From contig CAVOOI010000007.1 in assembly GCA_963697455.1 (NCBI GenBank), forward strand, positions 186,001 through 250,000: a DNA stretch of 64,000 bases. Direction: 5' to 3'. The notes under the pieces are model-generated. The model worked only from the letters and a program-made list of their open reading frames with translations. It made no database searches and was not told the DNA's origin. This document shows positions 53,608 to 63,732 of this stretch, piece by piece (within the stretch, counting starts at the first letter, position 1; every line of letters begins with the position of its first letter). Both the position numbers and the translations under genes were made by a program. Origin of the DNA: JAFEDN01 sp963697455. GTDB taxonomy: Bacteria > Pseudomonadota > Gammaproteobacteria > Coxiellales > Coxiellaceae.

Positions 53608-55065
53608 TTATCCTTCAAAAATATGGTTTGATAACGGTATGGTCAGGGGTAAAAACACCTGAAAGACCGTTCCTTGATTGAGTTCACTGGTAACGGCAAT
53701 ATTTCCGCCCATTTCTTCAATAAACTGTTTAACAATCCGTAGTCCTAGCCCACGACCTTTATATAACCCTTTATTGCTGAGTGTGATTTTGGAAAATTTT
53801 TCATAAATAAATTCTATTTTTTCTGGCGGAATACCGATACCGCTGTCTGCTATCGAAAAACAGATGACTTGTTCTCGTGTCGTTAAGGTCTGTTTTTCTG
53901 ACCGAATGCTGGTTTTGACATAGCCTTGTGAAGTAAATTTAACGGCATTACTGATTAAATTAATAAACACCCGTTTAATTCGATAGGCATCGCCCAGCAT
54001 CACGTCAGGTACTTTTTTTCCATACTGCATCGACAGGCGAATTTTCTTCAGTCGAGCAGCGGGCATCTGCATTTGCAGCACCGAGCTAATGAGCTGTTTT
54101 AAAGAAAAGGGCTGATTCACTACTGGACGAGAACCATATTCGACGTGAGTAAAATCCAGAATATCATTACAATAATCGAGTAATTCCTTAGCGGCGTGAG
54201 CGACTTCGGTTAATTGGGATTTGATATCGGGAGATATTTTCATATCAATTAATAATTTCGTCATCCCATAGATGCCACTGATCGGCGTACGGATGTCGTG
54301 TTGCATATTGAGAATAAAATCACTTTTTAGGCGGTTAGCCGCTTCCGCCTTCTCTTTTTCTATCCGCAAAGCTTGTTCGGCTTCTTTAAAAGGGGTGATA
54401 TCAACATAGATTCCCAAGATACCTGCGATTTTATCGCGATCATATAAAGGCACTTTGCTAGTCAACAGAAATAAATCTTTGCCATCCAGTTGCCGTTGTT
54501 TTTCTTCAATGTTTATTTTTTCCAGTCCGGTTTTTAAAATTTCAGAATCATCACGGATAAATTTTTTCGTCTGCTCTGGATTCCAGGGTAAATCATAATC
54601 AGTTAATCCCACCACGTCTTCCGGGCATTGGAATCCAACCTGCCGCGCAAAATTATCATTACAACCCATGAGCTTGAGCTCAGTATCTTTCCAAAACACA
54701 AAACCAGGCACTTTGCCGATAATATAATTCAGCATATCCGTACGTTGTCGAAGCATGTCGTTGTCAGTGATATCTTCACCCGTGAATAGAAAAAGAGGAA
54801 GATTTTTTTTTGAAATAAACGGGTAGAAGTACCAATGAATGGTGAGAGATTGATGATTGGGGAGAACGATTTTTTTAATCATATTTTTCCGGGTTGAAGA
54901 GAGGTGATGGGGTAAAATATGACGGATAGTTCGCAATTCCCCAAATAAATTTCGAGTTTTAGAATTGGCATATAACACGCGATGTTTATCCGCAATGACT
55001 AAAAAATTTGGTGAAGTGTCACAAAAACCATTTAAAATAGACCGCACAAATGAGGTGTCTTCCAT
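53608..55065 (-). CDS. PAS-domain histidine kinase
   Basis: 485 residues with no membrane segment, so cytosolic. Two PAS-type domains (about 8-100; about 105-225 with MLNYIIGKVPGFVFWKDTEL), HisKA with the phospho-His in NMQHDIRTPISGIYGM (~258), HATPase with N box NLISNAVKF, ADSGIGIP and GRGLGLRIVKQF. All boxes intact. AAGGAA precedes the ATG. Partner of the receiver at 53178; the SAHH-like gene lies upstream on the same strand, probably in the same original operon. Confidence 0.9.
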   Translation of the reverse strand: MEDTSFVRSILNGFCDTSPNFLVIADKHRVLYANSKTRNLFGELRTIRHILPHHLSSTRKNMIKKIVLPNHQSLTIHWYFYPFISKKNLPLFLFTGEDITDNDMLRQRTDMLNYIIGKVPGFVFWKDTELKLMGCNDNFARQVGFQCPEDVVGLTDYDLPWNPEQTKKFIRDDSEILKTGLEKINIEEKQRQLDGKDLFLLTSKVPLYDRDKIAGILGIYVDITPFKEAEQALRIEKEKAEAANRLKSDFILNMQHDIRTPISGIYGMTKLLIDMKISPDIKSQLTEVAHAAKELLDYCNDILDFTHVEYGSRPVVNQPFSLKQLISSVLQMQMPAARLKKIRLSMQYGKKVPDVMLGDAYRIKRVFINLISNAVKFTSQGYVKTSIRSEKQTLTTREQVICFSIADSGIGIPPEKIEFIYEKFSKITLSNKGLYKGRGLGLRIVKQFIEEMGGNIAVTSELNQGTVFQVFLPLTIPLSNHIFEG

Positions 55066-55077
55066 GACGATGATTCC

Positions 55078-56480
55078 TTAGCAATGAGGTTTAGAGTGTG
55101 GATGATCAGAACTGTGTTTAGGCGGCAGGGCGGAATGAAAAATATCCTGCTTACTGACCCAGCCCGCTAAATCTTTCAATGGTAGCGCAGCGTGTTGACG
55201 CAGATGGCGAATGAAATTGTCCGTTTGTTGTTGTCCCAAGTGATGTTGCCATACGACATGACCTTGTTGGGTAATCCAGTTTTGCAACACAGCCTGGTCT
55301 ATCTCCGGGGAGATGGAATTGAGTCCGTTTTTTAAAGTTCGATTCATGAGTAATTCTCGACCTGCCTTTAGAAAGAGTGCAAAAATAGGGTCTAGGTAGA
55401 TTACTTCCGTGGGGTAATCCAACATGAAATTCGCCGGTTTTTTGCGATTCACAATGCGCTCGGTCGAAAAGTGTAAACCGAACTCATCACCCGTACCCAT
55501 ATTCATCAAGAAAGGAATGCTATTAAAATCGCTTTGCGAAAAATGCTGAAGACTACGCCATCAACGCCAGTTGCTGTGATAATCGCCCACATATCGGGAA
55601 TTATTTGTTTGATTTTCTCGATACTTTCTTGAGTATGCCCGTTCAGAAGTAAACCCTGATAGCCATTTTTCATGGCGTCCATATAAGCTTTGGAGGAAAT
55701 CTCGATAATAAAAATATTTTTCTTGGGTGTTCCTGCGCTTTCTAAGGCGCTGGCAATGCCGTTGCCGACTTTTCCAAACCCAAAGATCATAAATTTATTT
55801 TTAATGAAAAGTTGATCGCTGTTGATCAGGCTTAAAAAAGCCGTTAAAAAAAGCGGACTATTCGGCCTATTGTTAGCCAGGATATTTTGCCAGTTGAGAA
55901 CAATAGCGGCAATAGATTGCCGGGTGATTGCCTGAATGACTCGTACTAAACTGTCTCCTGTACCCAAGCCGGTTTCGATGGCCTTTGTTTTAGATTGGTC
56001 TACGGTAATCACCGGAAAAGACATATTTTTATAAATCTCAGTGGAAGTGCGGGTTAGTTCAACCATCCCTTTTTTAGGAATAATGTCTTTCATGCCTGCG
56101 CCACAATCGTAGACCACGGAATAATAGTTTTTCTTTTTATATTCGGGAATAGTGGAAACAAAAGGGATTTGTGCTGCCATTAGGGCTTGTAGCGCATCCG
56201 AGTGGATGACCAATTCAGGCGAGACGGTGACTTCTACTCTGGCCCCGGCTTTTAGCAACACGCTGATTAAGGCCAGGGTAATACGGGTCAGATGCATATT
56301 CACCAACACCACTTCGTCTTTAAGGGGTTGGCTTTGTTCCCATTCATTTTCTAATTTGGCCAGGCAATATCGGTCTTTGAGTGGAATGTGTTGCTGGTAA
56401 GCTTCCTGAAGCGGCCAATGACTGGCTTGAGTGTATCTATTTCTCTGGCCACGGAAAAAAATAGCGGGTTTAACTGGTTG
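55078..56480 (-). pseudogene. Adenosylhomocysteinase-like gene, broken
   Basis: The chain resembles SAHH-fold proteins: VVLVNMHLTRITLALISVLL, PVITVDQSKTKAIETGLGTG, the Rossmann loop FGFGKVGNGIASALE and ITATGVDGVV, then NMGTGDEFG after a -1 frame change near 55540, giving two overlapping frames (55506-56312 and 55078-55509). The 5' end is cut by the ISAs1 element at 56491; beyond it, reading resumes at 57787-57861 (MRFISYPLINRSLKAH) and joins in frame. Which frame is native between 56351 and 56480 is unsure. Originally ~490 residues in front of the kinase gene. Catalysis is not likely now. Confidence 0.6.
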
Positions 56481-56490
56481 AAGCCAGCGT

Positions 56491-57786
56491 CATGGCAAAC
56501 GCACTGCAATTTTTGAACAATGCATGAGTTTAAGTGATTGATTTTTTGTATTTGAAGTTTTATAAAAGCTCTTTCTTTAATCAAAAAAGCAAGGAGCGGC
56601 TATGGAACTGTCAGATACTTTTCTCAAACATTTTAAAACCATTAAAGATCCTCGGTTAAACAACCATAACCGCCGCCACGATCTCTGGGATATTCTCGTC
56701 ATTACTATTTTAGGCACTATTTGTGGTGCAGATGGATGGAATGAGCTTTATGATTTCGCTCTCTCTAAAAAAAATGGCTAAAAACTTTTTTATCTCTCCC
56801 TAACAGTATCCCTTCTCACGATACTTTCGCTCGTGTCTTTGCACTCATTAATCCAGATGATTTTGATCATAGTTTCAGTGATTGGATTCAATCTCTCTCG
56901 TTAGATTTTAATAAGGAAATAATTGCTGTCGATGGCAAAACAGTTCGCGGTTCTCATCAAAGAAAAAAAGGAAAAGCCCCTCTTCATTTAGTGAGCGCTT
57001 GGGCTGCTCAACATCATCTACTTTTAGGACAAGTCAAAACCAAAGATCACTCCAATGAAATCGAAGCCATTCCCAGATTGCTCAAAATGATTGATATTAA
57101 AGGCACTATCGTTACGATAGACGCCATGGGTTGCCAACAAAAAATAGCTTCCCAAATCGTTGCCCAAGGCGCAGATTATGTGCTGTGTTTAAAGGAAAAT
57201 CAGCCTACTTTATTTGAGGACGTTAAGTCTATTTTTGAACTCGGAGAAGCCCGGCAATTTAAAAAAATATTAAACTCCCGCAAGCTTGAAAAAATCAAAA
57301 ATCATGGTCGTATTGAAACGAGAAGATATACTCTAATCTCTGCACGGGACCCTTTATTGTTTCATTTACGTTGGCCAGGCATGAACTCTTTAGGCCTGTT
57401 AGAAATCACACGAACTGTCGATCATGAAGTCACTTATTCTAAGCGATTTTTTATTACTACCATTGCTTATGAAGCAATAGATGATTTTATTCGAGGTGTT
57501 AGAAAACATTGGGAAATTGAAATTAATTTACATTGGTCTTTGGATGTGAGTTTTAGAGAAGATTACAGTCGCGTGCGGGCAGGACATGCTTCTTTAAATT
57601 TAGCGACTGTAAGACGAGTTGCTTTAAATTTATTAAAACAAGAAAAAACTAATAAACGAGGGATTACTTGTAAAAGAAAAAGATGTGGATGGGATAATGA
57701 TTACCTGATGACCGTCTTAAATATTGGTTCAAATATCAATGCTACAAGTCCTTAATTCCTTAGGAAATTTGAGTGCGTTTGCCATG
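56491..57786 (+). mobile_element. ISAs1-family element with 10-bp target duplication
   Basis: Inverted ends CATGGCAAACGCACT (56491 on) and AGTGCGTTTGCCATG (ending 57786). Direct duplication AAGCCAGCGT at 56481-56490 and 57787-57796. One transposase gene inside, frameshifted. It interrupts the SAHH-like gene. Confidence 0.9.
56602..57755 (+). pseudogene. ISAs1 transposase with -1 frameshift at an A8 run
   Basis: Begins MELSDTFLKHFKTIKDPRLN at 56602 and runs to GADGWNELYDFALSKK, then meets a stop after the run of eight A at 56767-56774. The next frame continues WLKTFLSLPNSIPSHDTFAR to the end. DDE-type motifs follow (VDGKTVRGS, TIDAMGCQ, VSFREDYSR). Nine A would restore the frame. Slippage could give some full protein. 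Confidence 0.85.
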
Positions 57787-57836
57787 AAGCCAGCGTGACC
57801 CAGTGATCAATGAATGAGCTTTGAGAGAACGATTAA

Positions 57837-58160
57837 TTAATGGGTAAGATATGAATCGCATGACATTTTTCCCCTATGGTGTAGACAAAGAAGACCAAAA
57901 CGCCAGTCCGCACCGAGCAGGGAGTTCCCAGCCCAATGCGATACTGGCGCATGGACTGGTTTTGTCCCACTGAAGTATCCGGTTTTCTGAGTCCCAACCT
58001 TCATTCTGAATGTGCGGGTTCCCATTTCGATAGCTTGGCCTGGAAAACAGGCAAGCAGCAACGCCAGCGCATAGCGAGGGTTATGCACTGGGTTGTTTTT
58101 TTTAAAAGGAAATAGATTTCGCGATTCAGCGAAGTGATTCAAAAAATTCGAATAATCAGT
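57837..58160 (-). pseudogene. Unknown gene split by the second ISAs1 element
   Basis: Removing 58161-59659 and one target copy joins MADISL (from ATG 59687) in frame to TDYSNFLNHFAESRNLFPFK and onward for 113 codons ending at 57837. The product is not recognised. Its end overlaps the start of the SAHH-like gene (57861) by about 25 bases, so the two were probably one operon. Confidence 0.5.
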
Positions 58161-59659
58161 CATGGCAATCGCATTGAATTTTTATCCTTTTTATTTCAAA
58201 TTTAGAAGTCTTTTTATCTCTTGATTTATCTGATTTTTTTCTTTATAAAGCAGTGAGTTTTATACTAGGAAAGGAGTACCTGATGAATTTGGAGCATACC
58301 GTTCTCGCGCATTTTTCAGAACTGAAAGACCCTCGATTAAAGACTCATCGTAATTTTAGATACAATCTAACTGACATTTTAGTGATCACGGTTCTCGCTA
58401 CGATCTGTGGGGCTGATAATTGGGTAGAAATTTATAAATTTGGTTTAGCGAAAGAATCCTGGTTAAGAACCTTTCTAGAATTACCGAGTGGAATTCCCTC
58501 GCCGGATACATTCGCTCATGTATTTGCTCGCTTAGATCCGGTGGCCTTTGAGAGATGTTTTGCCCAATGGATAGCCTCTTTAAGCATTGATTTAAAGCAA
58601 GAAATTATTGCCTTGGACGGTAAAACAGTGAGAGGGTCTGGAAATAAAAGACAGGGACATCCCGCTATTCATTTGGTCAGTGCTTGGGCTACTCGAAATC
58701 GGATGATGTTAGCGCAAGTCAAAACTGCAGCCAAATCCAACGAAATTACCGCCATTCCTCAAGTACTGGAAATGATAGATGTCACAGGGGCTATCGTCAC
58801 CATTGATGCGATGGGTTGTCAGACCAAAATTGCCAGACAGATTGTTAGACAGGGAGCAGATTATGTTCTTTCACTCAAGGAAAATCAGCCGACGCTGTAT
58901 CAAGCCGTCTGCGCCATTTTTGCTTTAGCGGAAGGGGGAGAAAAGAAATATAAAAATATGTTGCACCTACGCAGAGTAGAGAAACTTCACAACCATGGCC
59001 GAGTCGAAACACGGCGCTATACATTGATATCTGCTCGGAAAGAAGCGGGTTTTAGTGTCCGGTTTCCGGGTTTAAAAGGGATAGGGAAAGTGGATATTAC
59101 TCGAACGACAAATGGTAAAGTTGAATATTCCACCCGCTATTTTGTCACCAGTTTAAACTACGAGCAGATCAACACTTTTGTGAAAGCGGTTCGTCAACAT
59201 TGGCAAATCGAAGTAGACTTACACTGGTCTCTAGACGTGAGTTTTCGCGAAGACTTGAATCAATCTCGTATGGGGCATTCTGCTGAAAATTTAGCGCTGG
59301 TGAGACGGATAGCCCTGAATCTTCTTAAACAAGAATCTACTCATAAACACGGTATTTCTTGCCGTCGTAAAACGGCAGGATGGGATCATCAATATTTACT
59401 CAAAGTACTGACCGCTGATCAACGCTTTAAATAAAAAAATTAACAATCTTACATTCATTTTTTAGTTCTTCTTGCAGACACTTTGAAGTTAGTTTGTCGT
59501 TATTTTTAAAAAGCGAATCTTCTTGTCCATTCAACACATTTATATTTAAAAAAGACTCTTAATAATTAGATTTTTTTGCGCTATTACTTCAGATAAAAAT
59601 TATTTCTGGAAGAGTTTTTGAAAAATCCTTGAAGGATTTATTTCAATGCGATTGCCATG
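58161..59659 (+). mobile_element. ISAs1-family element, intact, with 10-bp target duplication
   Basis: Inverted ends CATGGCAATCGCATTGAA (58161-58178) and TTCAATGCGATTGCCATG (ending 59659). Direct duplication AATAATCAGT at 58151-58160 and 59660-59669. It carries one intact transposase gene. No gene between 59670 and 59938 apart from the split start at 59687. Confidence 0.92.
58283..59434 (+). CDS. ISAs1-family transposase, intact
   Basis: 383 residues from the ATG at 58283 behind AAGGAG. N-terminal DDE_Tnp_1-associated region (HFSELKDPRLKTHRNFRYNL), catalytic Asp in IALDGKTVRG, second Asp in VTIDAMGCQ and Glu in DVSFREDLNQ. All family motifs are in one frame, so the element should be able to move. 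About two-thirds identical in appearance to the frameshifted relative at 56602. Confidence 0.92.
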   Translation: MNLEHTVLAHFSELKDPRLKTHRNFRYNLTDILVITVLATICGADNWVEIYKFGLAKESWLRTFLELPSGIPSPDTFAHVFARLDPVAFERCFAQWIASLSIDLKQEIIALDGKTVRGSGNKRQGHPAIHLVSAWATRNRMMLAQVKTAAKSNEITAIPQVLEMIDVTGAIVTIDAMGCQTKIARQIVRQGADYVLSLKENQPTLYQAVCAIFALAEGGEKKYKNMLHLRRVEKLHNHGRVETRRYTLISARKEAGFSVRFPGLKGIGKVDITRTTNGKVEYSTRYFVTSLNYEQINTFVKAVRQHWQIEVDLHWSLDVSFREDLNQSRMGHSAENLALVRRIALNLLKQESTHKHGISCRRKTAGWDHQYLLKVLTADQRFK

Positions 59660-59938
59660 AATAATCAGTTAGACTAATGTCAGCCATTTAACAATACCTT
59701 TTGTTAATTTGGTCAGCGGCTCCCGGGCGGGTCTAATCGCTCGGGTGTCGCGCTTGTGATTATAAACCTTCCAAAAATCAAAAAGCAACCAGAAAATTTT
59801 TGCTTAAACCATTTGACAGGTTTAAATTTAGACAAATTAACCAGGCTCCAGAATCTCGCACCTTCCATTGATTGACCGGTTATTCAGATCAATGGGATAA
59901 TTACCTTTACCTCGATTCAGCATTTAAAAAGGATTTTT

Positions 59939-60589
59939 ATGATTCAAGTGGTATTGATTCACGACGATACGTTGTTGCGGCTGTTTATTCGTCAAATATT
60001 AGAAAATACTCAGGATATACAGATCATGGGAGACACCGATACCGGCCATGAAGGGATACAATGTGCGCAGGAACTGCAACCCGATGTGGTGATTTTAAGC
60101 CTGACATTGCCGGATATCAGCGGAAAAACCGTAGTGACTCGCCTGCTGAACCTGCCGCAAGCTCCCAAAATATTGGTTATTTCCCTGAGCATCCAGCAAG
60201 TCACGGCTTCTCCTGTTTTAGGCATCGGGGCTTGGGGCTATCTGACTCCACATACCAGTCCTGCTGAATTGATCAGCGCCGTCAGAACAGTTCACGCCGG
60301 TGAAGCCGTGATCAGTGATGAAATTATTCGGCATTTAAAATCGGCGAAAAACAGTCCCTTAAAAACTCCGGCATTGAGCGAATGGACTGACCGGGAAATG
60401 GATGTCCTCAATTTAGTGACACAAGGCAAAACCATAGTCGAAATCGCTGACCAGTTGTCGATCAATCATAAAACGGTCTATGCCTACCGGAATCGTATTT
60501 TCCAAAAACTGGGCGTCAACAATGATGTGATGTTGACCCGGCTGGCGATTTGGGAAGGTTTGATTACTATTGATATTGATAACAATTAA
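59939..60589 (+). CDS. GacA/LetA-like regulator with degenerate receiver
   Basis: 216 residues aligned over the full length of GacA/UvrY. The C-terminal LuxR HTH (LSEWTDREMDVLNLVTQGKT, VEIADQLSINHKTVYAYRNR) is intact. In the receiver, the phospho-acceptor Asp54 is Ser (VVILSLTLPD), the conserved Lys is Pro (GYLTPHT) and Thr82 is Ser. So it cannot be phosphorylated in the usual way and should act constitutively, or be controlled by binding. It is encoded opposite to the HK/RR pair of the same island. Confidence 0.8.
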   Translation: MIQVVLIHDDTLLRLFIRQILENTQDIQIMGDTDTGHEGIQCAQELQPDVVILSLTLPDISGKTVVTRLLNLPQAPKILVISLSIQQVTASPVLGIGAWGYLTPHTSPAELISAVRTVHAGEAVISDEIIRHLKSAKNSPLKTPALSEWTDREMDVLNLVTQGKTIVEIADQLSINHKTVYAYRNRIFQKLGVNNDVMLTRLAIWEGLITIDIDNN

Positions 60590-60631
60590 TTTTCAATGAG
60601 TTATCGTTAATTAGTAAGAGGATACTTTAAA

Positions 60632-61599
60632 TTATTCAAATACTTCTTCGAGAGATTTAGCATCCAAGATTCTATCGCTCCATGACAGGAGTGTTTCCGC
60701 ATCCGCTTGTTCAATCTTGGTTAAATAGGATGCGGGTACTTGATGAAAACGACGTTTCAACAGCCGAGTGATTACGGCTGCTTCACCTTGATGAATCCCT
60801 TGATGGATGCCTTGATGAATCCCTTCTTGTCTAAGTTCTTGCGCTAAAGTCATAATTTCCTCTCCTAATGCGGGTGATAAATACTCATGGATACTCTTTT
60901 TAAAAAAATCAAAATCCTGGCCTTCCACCCCATCCAGTGTATATTTTAACACAGTTTTACTCAAAGAGAAGCCTGAAGAACCGCTTTTTTCGATCTCCTG
61001 AATCCAGGGCAGTAATATCTTTAAAAATTGTTTAAAATCGCGGACTTGCTTATATTTTAATGCAAACTCGACGAGTCCACACCATTGTCTCCGCCGGATA
61101 TCCTCATCCTCCAATTGATGAATATCCAATAATTGGAAGGGCTTAAAAAACCATTCTTCGGCCAATACCTGCTGGTTTCCAAATAACTCAAAAATATTTA
61201 AAGGGGCGTTCCACGGTGCTTGGCCGGTGTAAATCACCAAAGGATAAACCAGGGGCAACGGTTGGCCTGGATTTTGCTTCAAATGCAGTTCCATTAACCG
61301 CATCCGATAACCCCCCAAACGAAAGGCGATCAATGGGTCTACGGTGCTTTGATGCTCGCATAGGAGATATAAATAGGCTGTTGCTTGAGCAACTTGGACG
61401 CTATAAATAACATCTGCTTCACTATTTTTAAAATTGTCGTCGATGAACGATCTGTTTTCGAGCTTGAGGGTGGCCAATTCATTTTTTCCAAGACCGTCGG
61501 TGGCAAATGCTCGGTAAAAAATTCCTGAGCAACGCGAGGTTCTCCCAGAGAAAACTTGATAAATTTATCATGCGGCTGATGAATCACGGATGATGTCAT
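60632..61599 (-). pseudogene. Rpn-family nuclease/recombination protein with frameshift
   Basis: N-terminal HQPHDKFIKFSLGEPRVAQE (from 61599) and LPPTVLEK are in one frame; after a run of six A the rest, LATLKLENRSFIDDNF and onward, is in the -1 frame to 60632. PD-(D/E)xK residues (ADVIYSVQV, YLYLLCEHQST) and the C-terminal repeats (EGIHQGIHQG) are characteristic of RpnA-like recombination-promoting nucleases. Seven A would restore a 322-residue protein. Real decay, slippage or an assembly error are all possible. Confidence 0.8.
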
Positions 61600-61612
61600 A
61601 CTATTTTTTATC

Positions 61613-62344
61613 CTAAAAACAAGGTGGTTCCTGAAAATCTTCGCCTAAATCCTGGCGGGCTTTTTCCAGGACCTGTTCTTCCACTAATAATCCTTGCCGC
61701 TCATAACGTTTGCGGGTACGGCTGAATTTTACCACAACCAGATAGCGCGCACACTCGTTTTTAACCCGGCGAGTCAGTTTCGCGTTGCCGCTGGGGAGAA
61801 AAACCAGCGTCTCAAATCCGGCGCAGTTTAAACAGAGCGATTGATCGGCTTCCCGATATAAAAAACTGCTTCTCTATAATTCTTTTTGGCAACGGGTGCA
61901 TTGCGCCTCTTTCAGGGTAATGAACACGACTAATTCCGGTGGCTTATCCAGTTTTTCCTGAATTTTTTGCTGCTTTTTAACTGAGAGTAGGGGAGAAACA
62001 TAATGAGTACGATAAGCATATTCAATATTGGGGTCGCTGCTTTTGCTGAATTGCAATTCCTGTCTATTTGTTCGTGTTCGTGCCAGATAAGCGGTTTGGC
62101 TGGGTTTCAGTCCTTGCTGGGTTGCCCAACGGCGAAAGCAACTCATCGCATAGCTGATTTTGCCCAAATTACCTTGAATCACTTTTTCCAGATAGGGGAT
62201 TTTGCCTTTTCGCCATTCCTGCACATGAACCGGCTGAAGTAATCCAATGCCGGTAAGGATATCAATGGCGGATACATAATGTTGACGAGACAGGGTTTGT
62301 TCCGCTGCCTGAAAAACTTTGGATTGTAATTGTTGCCGATTCAT
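61613..62344 (-). pseudogene. Zinc-ribbon island protein with in-frame amber stop
   Basis: 243 sense codons in one frame interrupted only by TAG at 61874-61876. Before it: CTRCQKEL, after it: SSFLYREADQ, LCLNCAGFETLVFLPSGNAK, LTRRVKNECARYLVVV, SRTRKRYERQGLLVEE. The paired CxxC motifs and the RKRYERQG stretch match the zinc-ribbon part of DUF2293-associated proteins. The stop lies between the two halves of the zinc ribbon. Either a recent nonsense mutation or read through by a suppressor tRNA. Confidence 0.65.
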
Positions 62345-62551
62345 GAGGCGAGTATCTCCAGATTCATATTCTTCGTTAAAAAAGGATAAAATCTCAAAAA
62401 ATTATCGTACAACTGATTAACATGGGTTGCAATATGGAATTGAATTGTTGATTATTATTGCTACATAAAAAAACTCTTCTCTTGAAAAGCCTGGATGAGA
62501 TTAAAAAATACCTCTATTATCTATACAGATAAAAGAGGTATTGATTGTTAC

Positions 62552-63076
62552 TTAATATTGATGAAAAACAGCGACCCGATGATCAATTTCTAAACTCGTA
62601 TAATCCGAGAGAAACCAATCTTGAGCCACCAGTTGATAATCAATATAATTTTGCAAGTAATCTGGAATCGAATAAGTTTCTTCCATTGTTTCCCTTGCAA
62701 AATCTTCTTCAGTGTCATAAATGCCACAATAATGGTCTTCCATCCATTTTTTTGAGGTTTCCATATCATAGTTTAAATATTTAAGTGCGGCTGCGCCGAC
62801 TTCGTCATGTTCTCTGATGAAAGCAGCGATTTCAGCGACAAAGTCGATGTTTGCATACTCGTCGATATCACAACCATAAAAACCCTCGAAATCATGGATT
62901 GCCCATTCTTCGGCGTGGGGAACCGGACTCTCGGCCAACATTTGACGAATTTCCTCGACAATGCAGTCGGTATCCTGATTGGCATTGATCCAAGCGCCGT
63001 GTAACTTTCCCTCATTATAGGCGGCTAAGCAAGCCACATAAATTTTGGGATTTGAATTTTCTTTCACTGACATCAT
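62552..63076 (-). CDS. ardA: ArdA antirestriction protein
   Basis: 174 residues. KIYVACLAAYNEGKLHGAWI at the N-terminus is diagnostic, followed by very acidic helices (EEWAIHDFEGFYGCDIDEYA, then LNYDMETSKKWMEDHYCGIY) that mimic DNA, and RVAVFHQY at the end. It blocks type I restriction enzymes when an island enters a new host. AAGGAGAAA precedes the start. Strong support for conjugative or mobilisable transfer of island 3. Confidence 0.92.
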   Translation of the reverse strand: MMSVKENSNPKIYVACLAAYNEGKLHGAWINANQDTDCIVEEIRQMLAESPVPHAEEWAIHDFEGFYGCDIDEYANIDFVAEIAAFIREHDEVGAAALKYLNYDMETSKKWMEDHYCGIYDTEEDFARETMEETYSIPDYLQNYIDYQLVAQDWFLSDYTSLEIDHRVAVFHQY

Positions 63077-63234
63077 TTTCTCCTTAAAATATCCAATGAA
63101 AGAAAATAATGAGTATCCCGAAGGAGCGGATTATTTCTCCTTCATCAGATGAATGATTAATTTAAATCTACAATCATAAAAAACAAAGGAAGTTCTACAT
63201 AGACTGTAAAACTTCCCTCATTTATCCTCTCCAT

Positions 63235-63597
63235 TTAACGTAGAGGATGGAGACCGGTACTATCTTGCCGCCAGGCCGTAATCTCTCTCAATTCTCCCTT
63301 TAACATCACAATGTCTTGGGGAGAGGCAGAGTCGATTACCGGAAAACTGGTGGCAAAAGCACTAAAATCCGCAGCAAACCAAATCATGACGCCGCCCGTG
63401 ACCGGGTATTGACGATCCAGTTGCCGAATTTTTTCTTTCAGGTGCGGTAATATCTGGCAATCCAGCGTGATTTGGGTTGAAGGTTGATGGGGTGCAACCG
63501 GTACTACATTGATACGCAATTGCGCCACATCTTCATTCAATTCCAAATCTTCGACATAACCACAACCTTTTAAAGAAAAAGGGATTAGTTTTTTCAT
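63235..63597 (-). CDS. Small unknown island protein
   Basis: 120 residues, AAGGAG upstream. Beta-rich and acidic in the N-terminal half (CGYVEDLELNEDVAQLRINV), with a central PVTGGVMIWFAADFS. Neighbours are ardA and ssb, so it probably belongs to the establishment genes of a conjugative island. Not recognised. Confidence 0.5.
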   Translation of the reverse strand: MKKLIPFSLKGCGYVEDLELNEDVAQLRINVVPVAPHQPSTQITLDCQILPHLKEKIRQLDRQYPVTGGVMIWFAADFSAFATSFPVIDSASPQDIVMLKGELREITAWRQDSTGLHPLR

Positions 63598-63732
63598 GGC
63601 AATTCTCCTTATAAAAAAAATTCATAAAGAGAAAATCCGCCCTAGAAGGGGGGATTTCCCCTTCGTAGGTGGATTAAAAAGACTAATACTGTTTAGAAAT
63701 ATAAAAGAGACTTGAAAAATAAAAAATATTTT

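Noticed and set aside
55078..55509. Separate 143-residue protein translated by reinitiation at the ATGA overlap
   Set aside because: Its sequence continues the SAHH-like fold (MNMGTGDEFG) and a -1 change upstream joins the two frames, so one broken gene is more likely.
60800..60850. Short tandem GGATGCCTTGATGAATCCCT-type repeat
   Set aside because: It encodes the EGIHQG repeats normal near the C-terminus of Rpn proteins, not a separate element.
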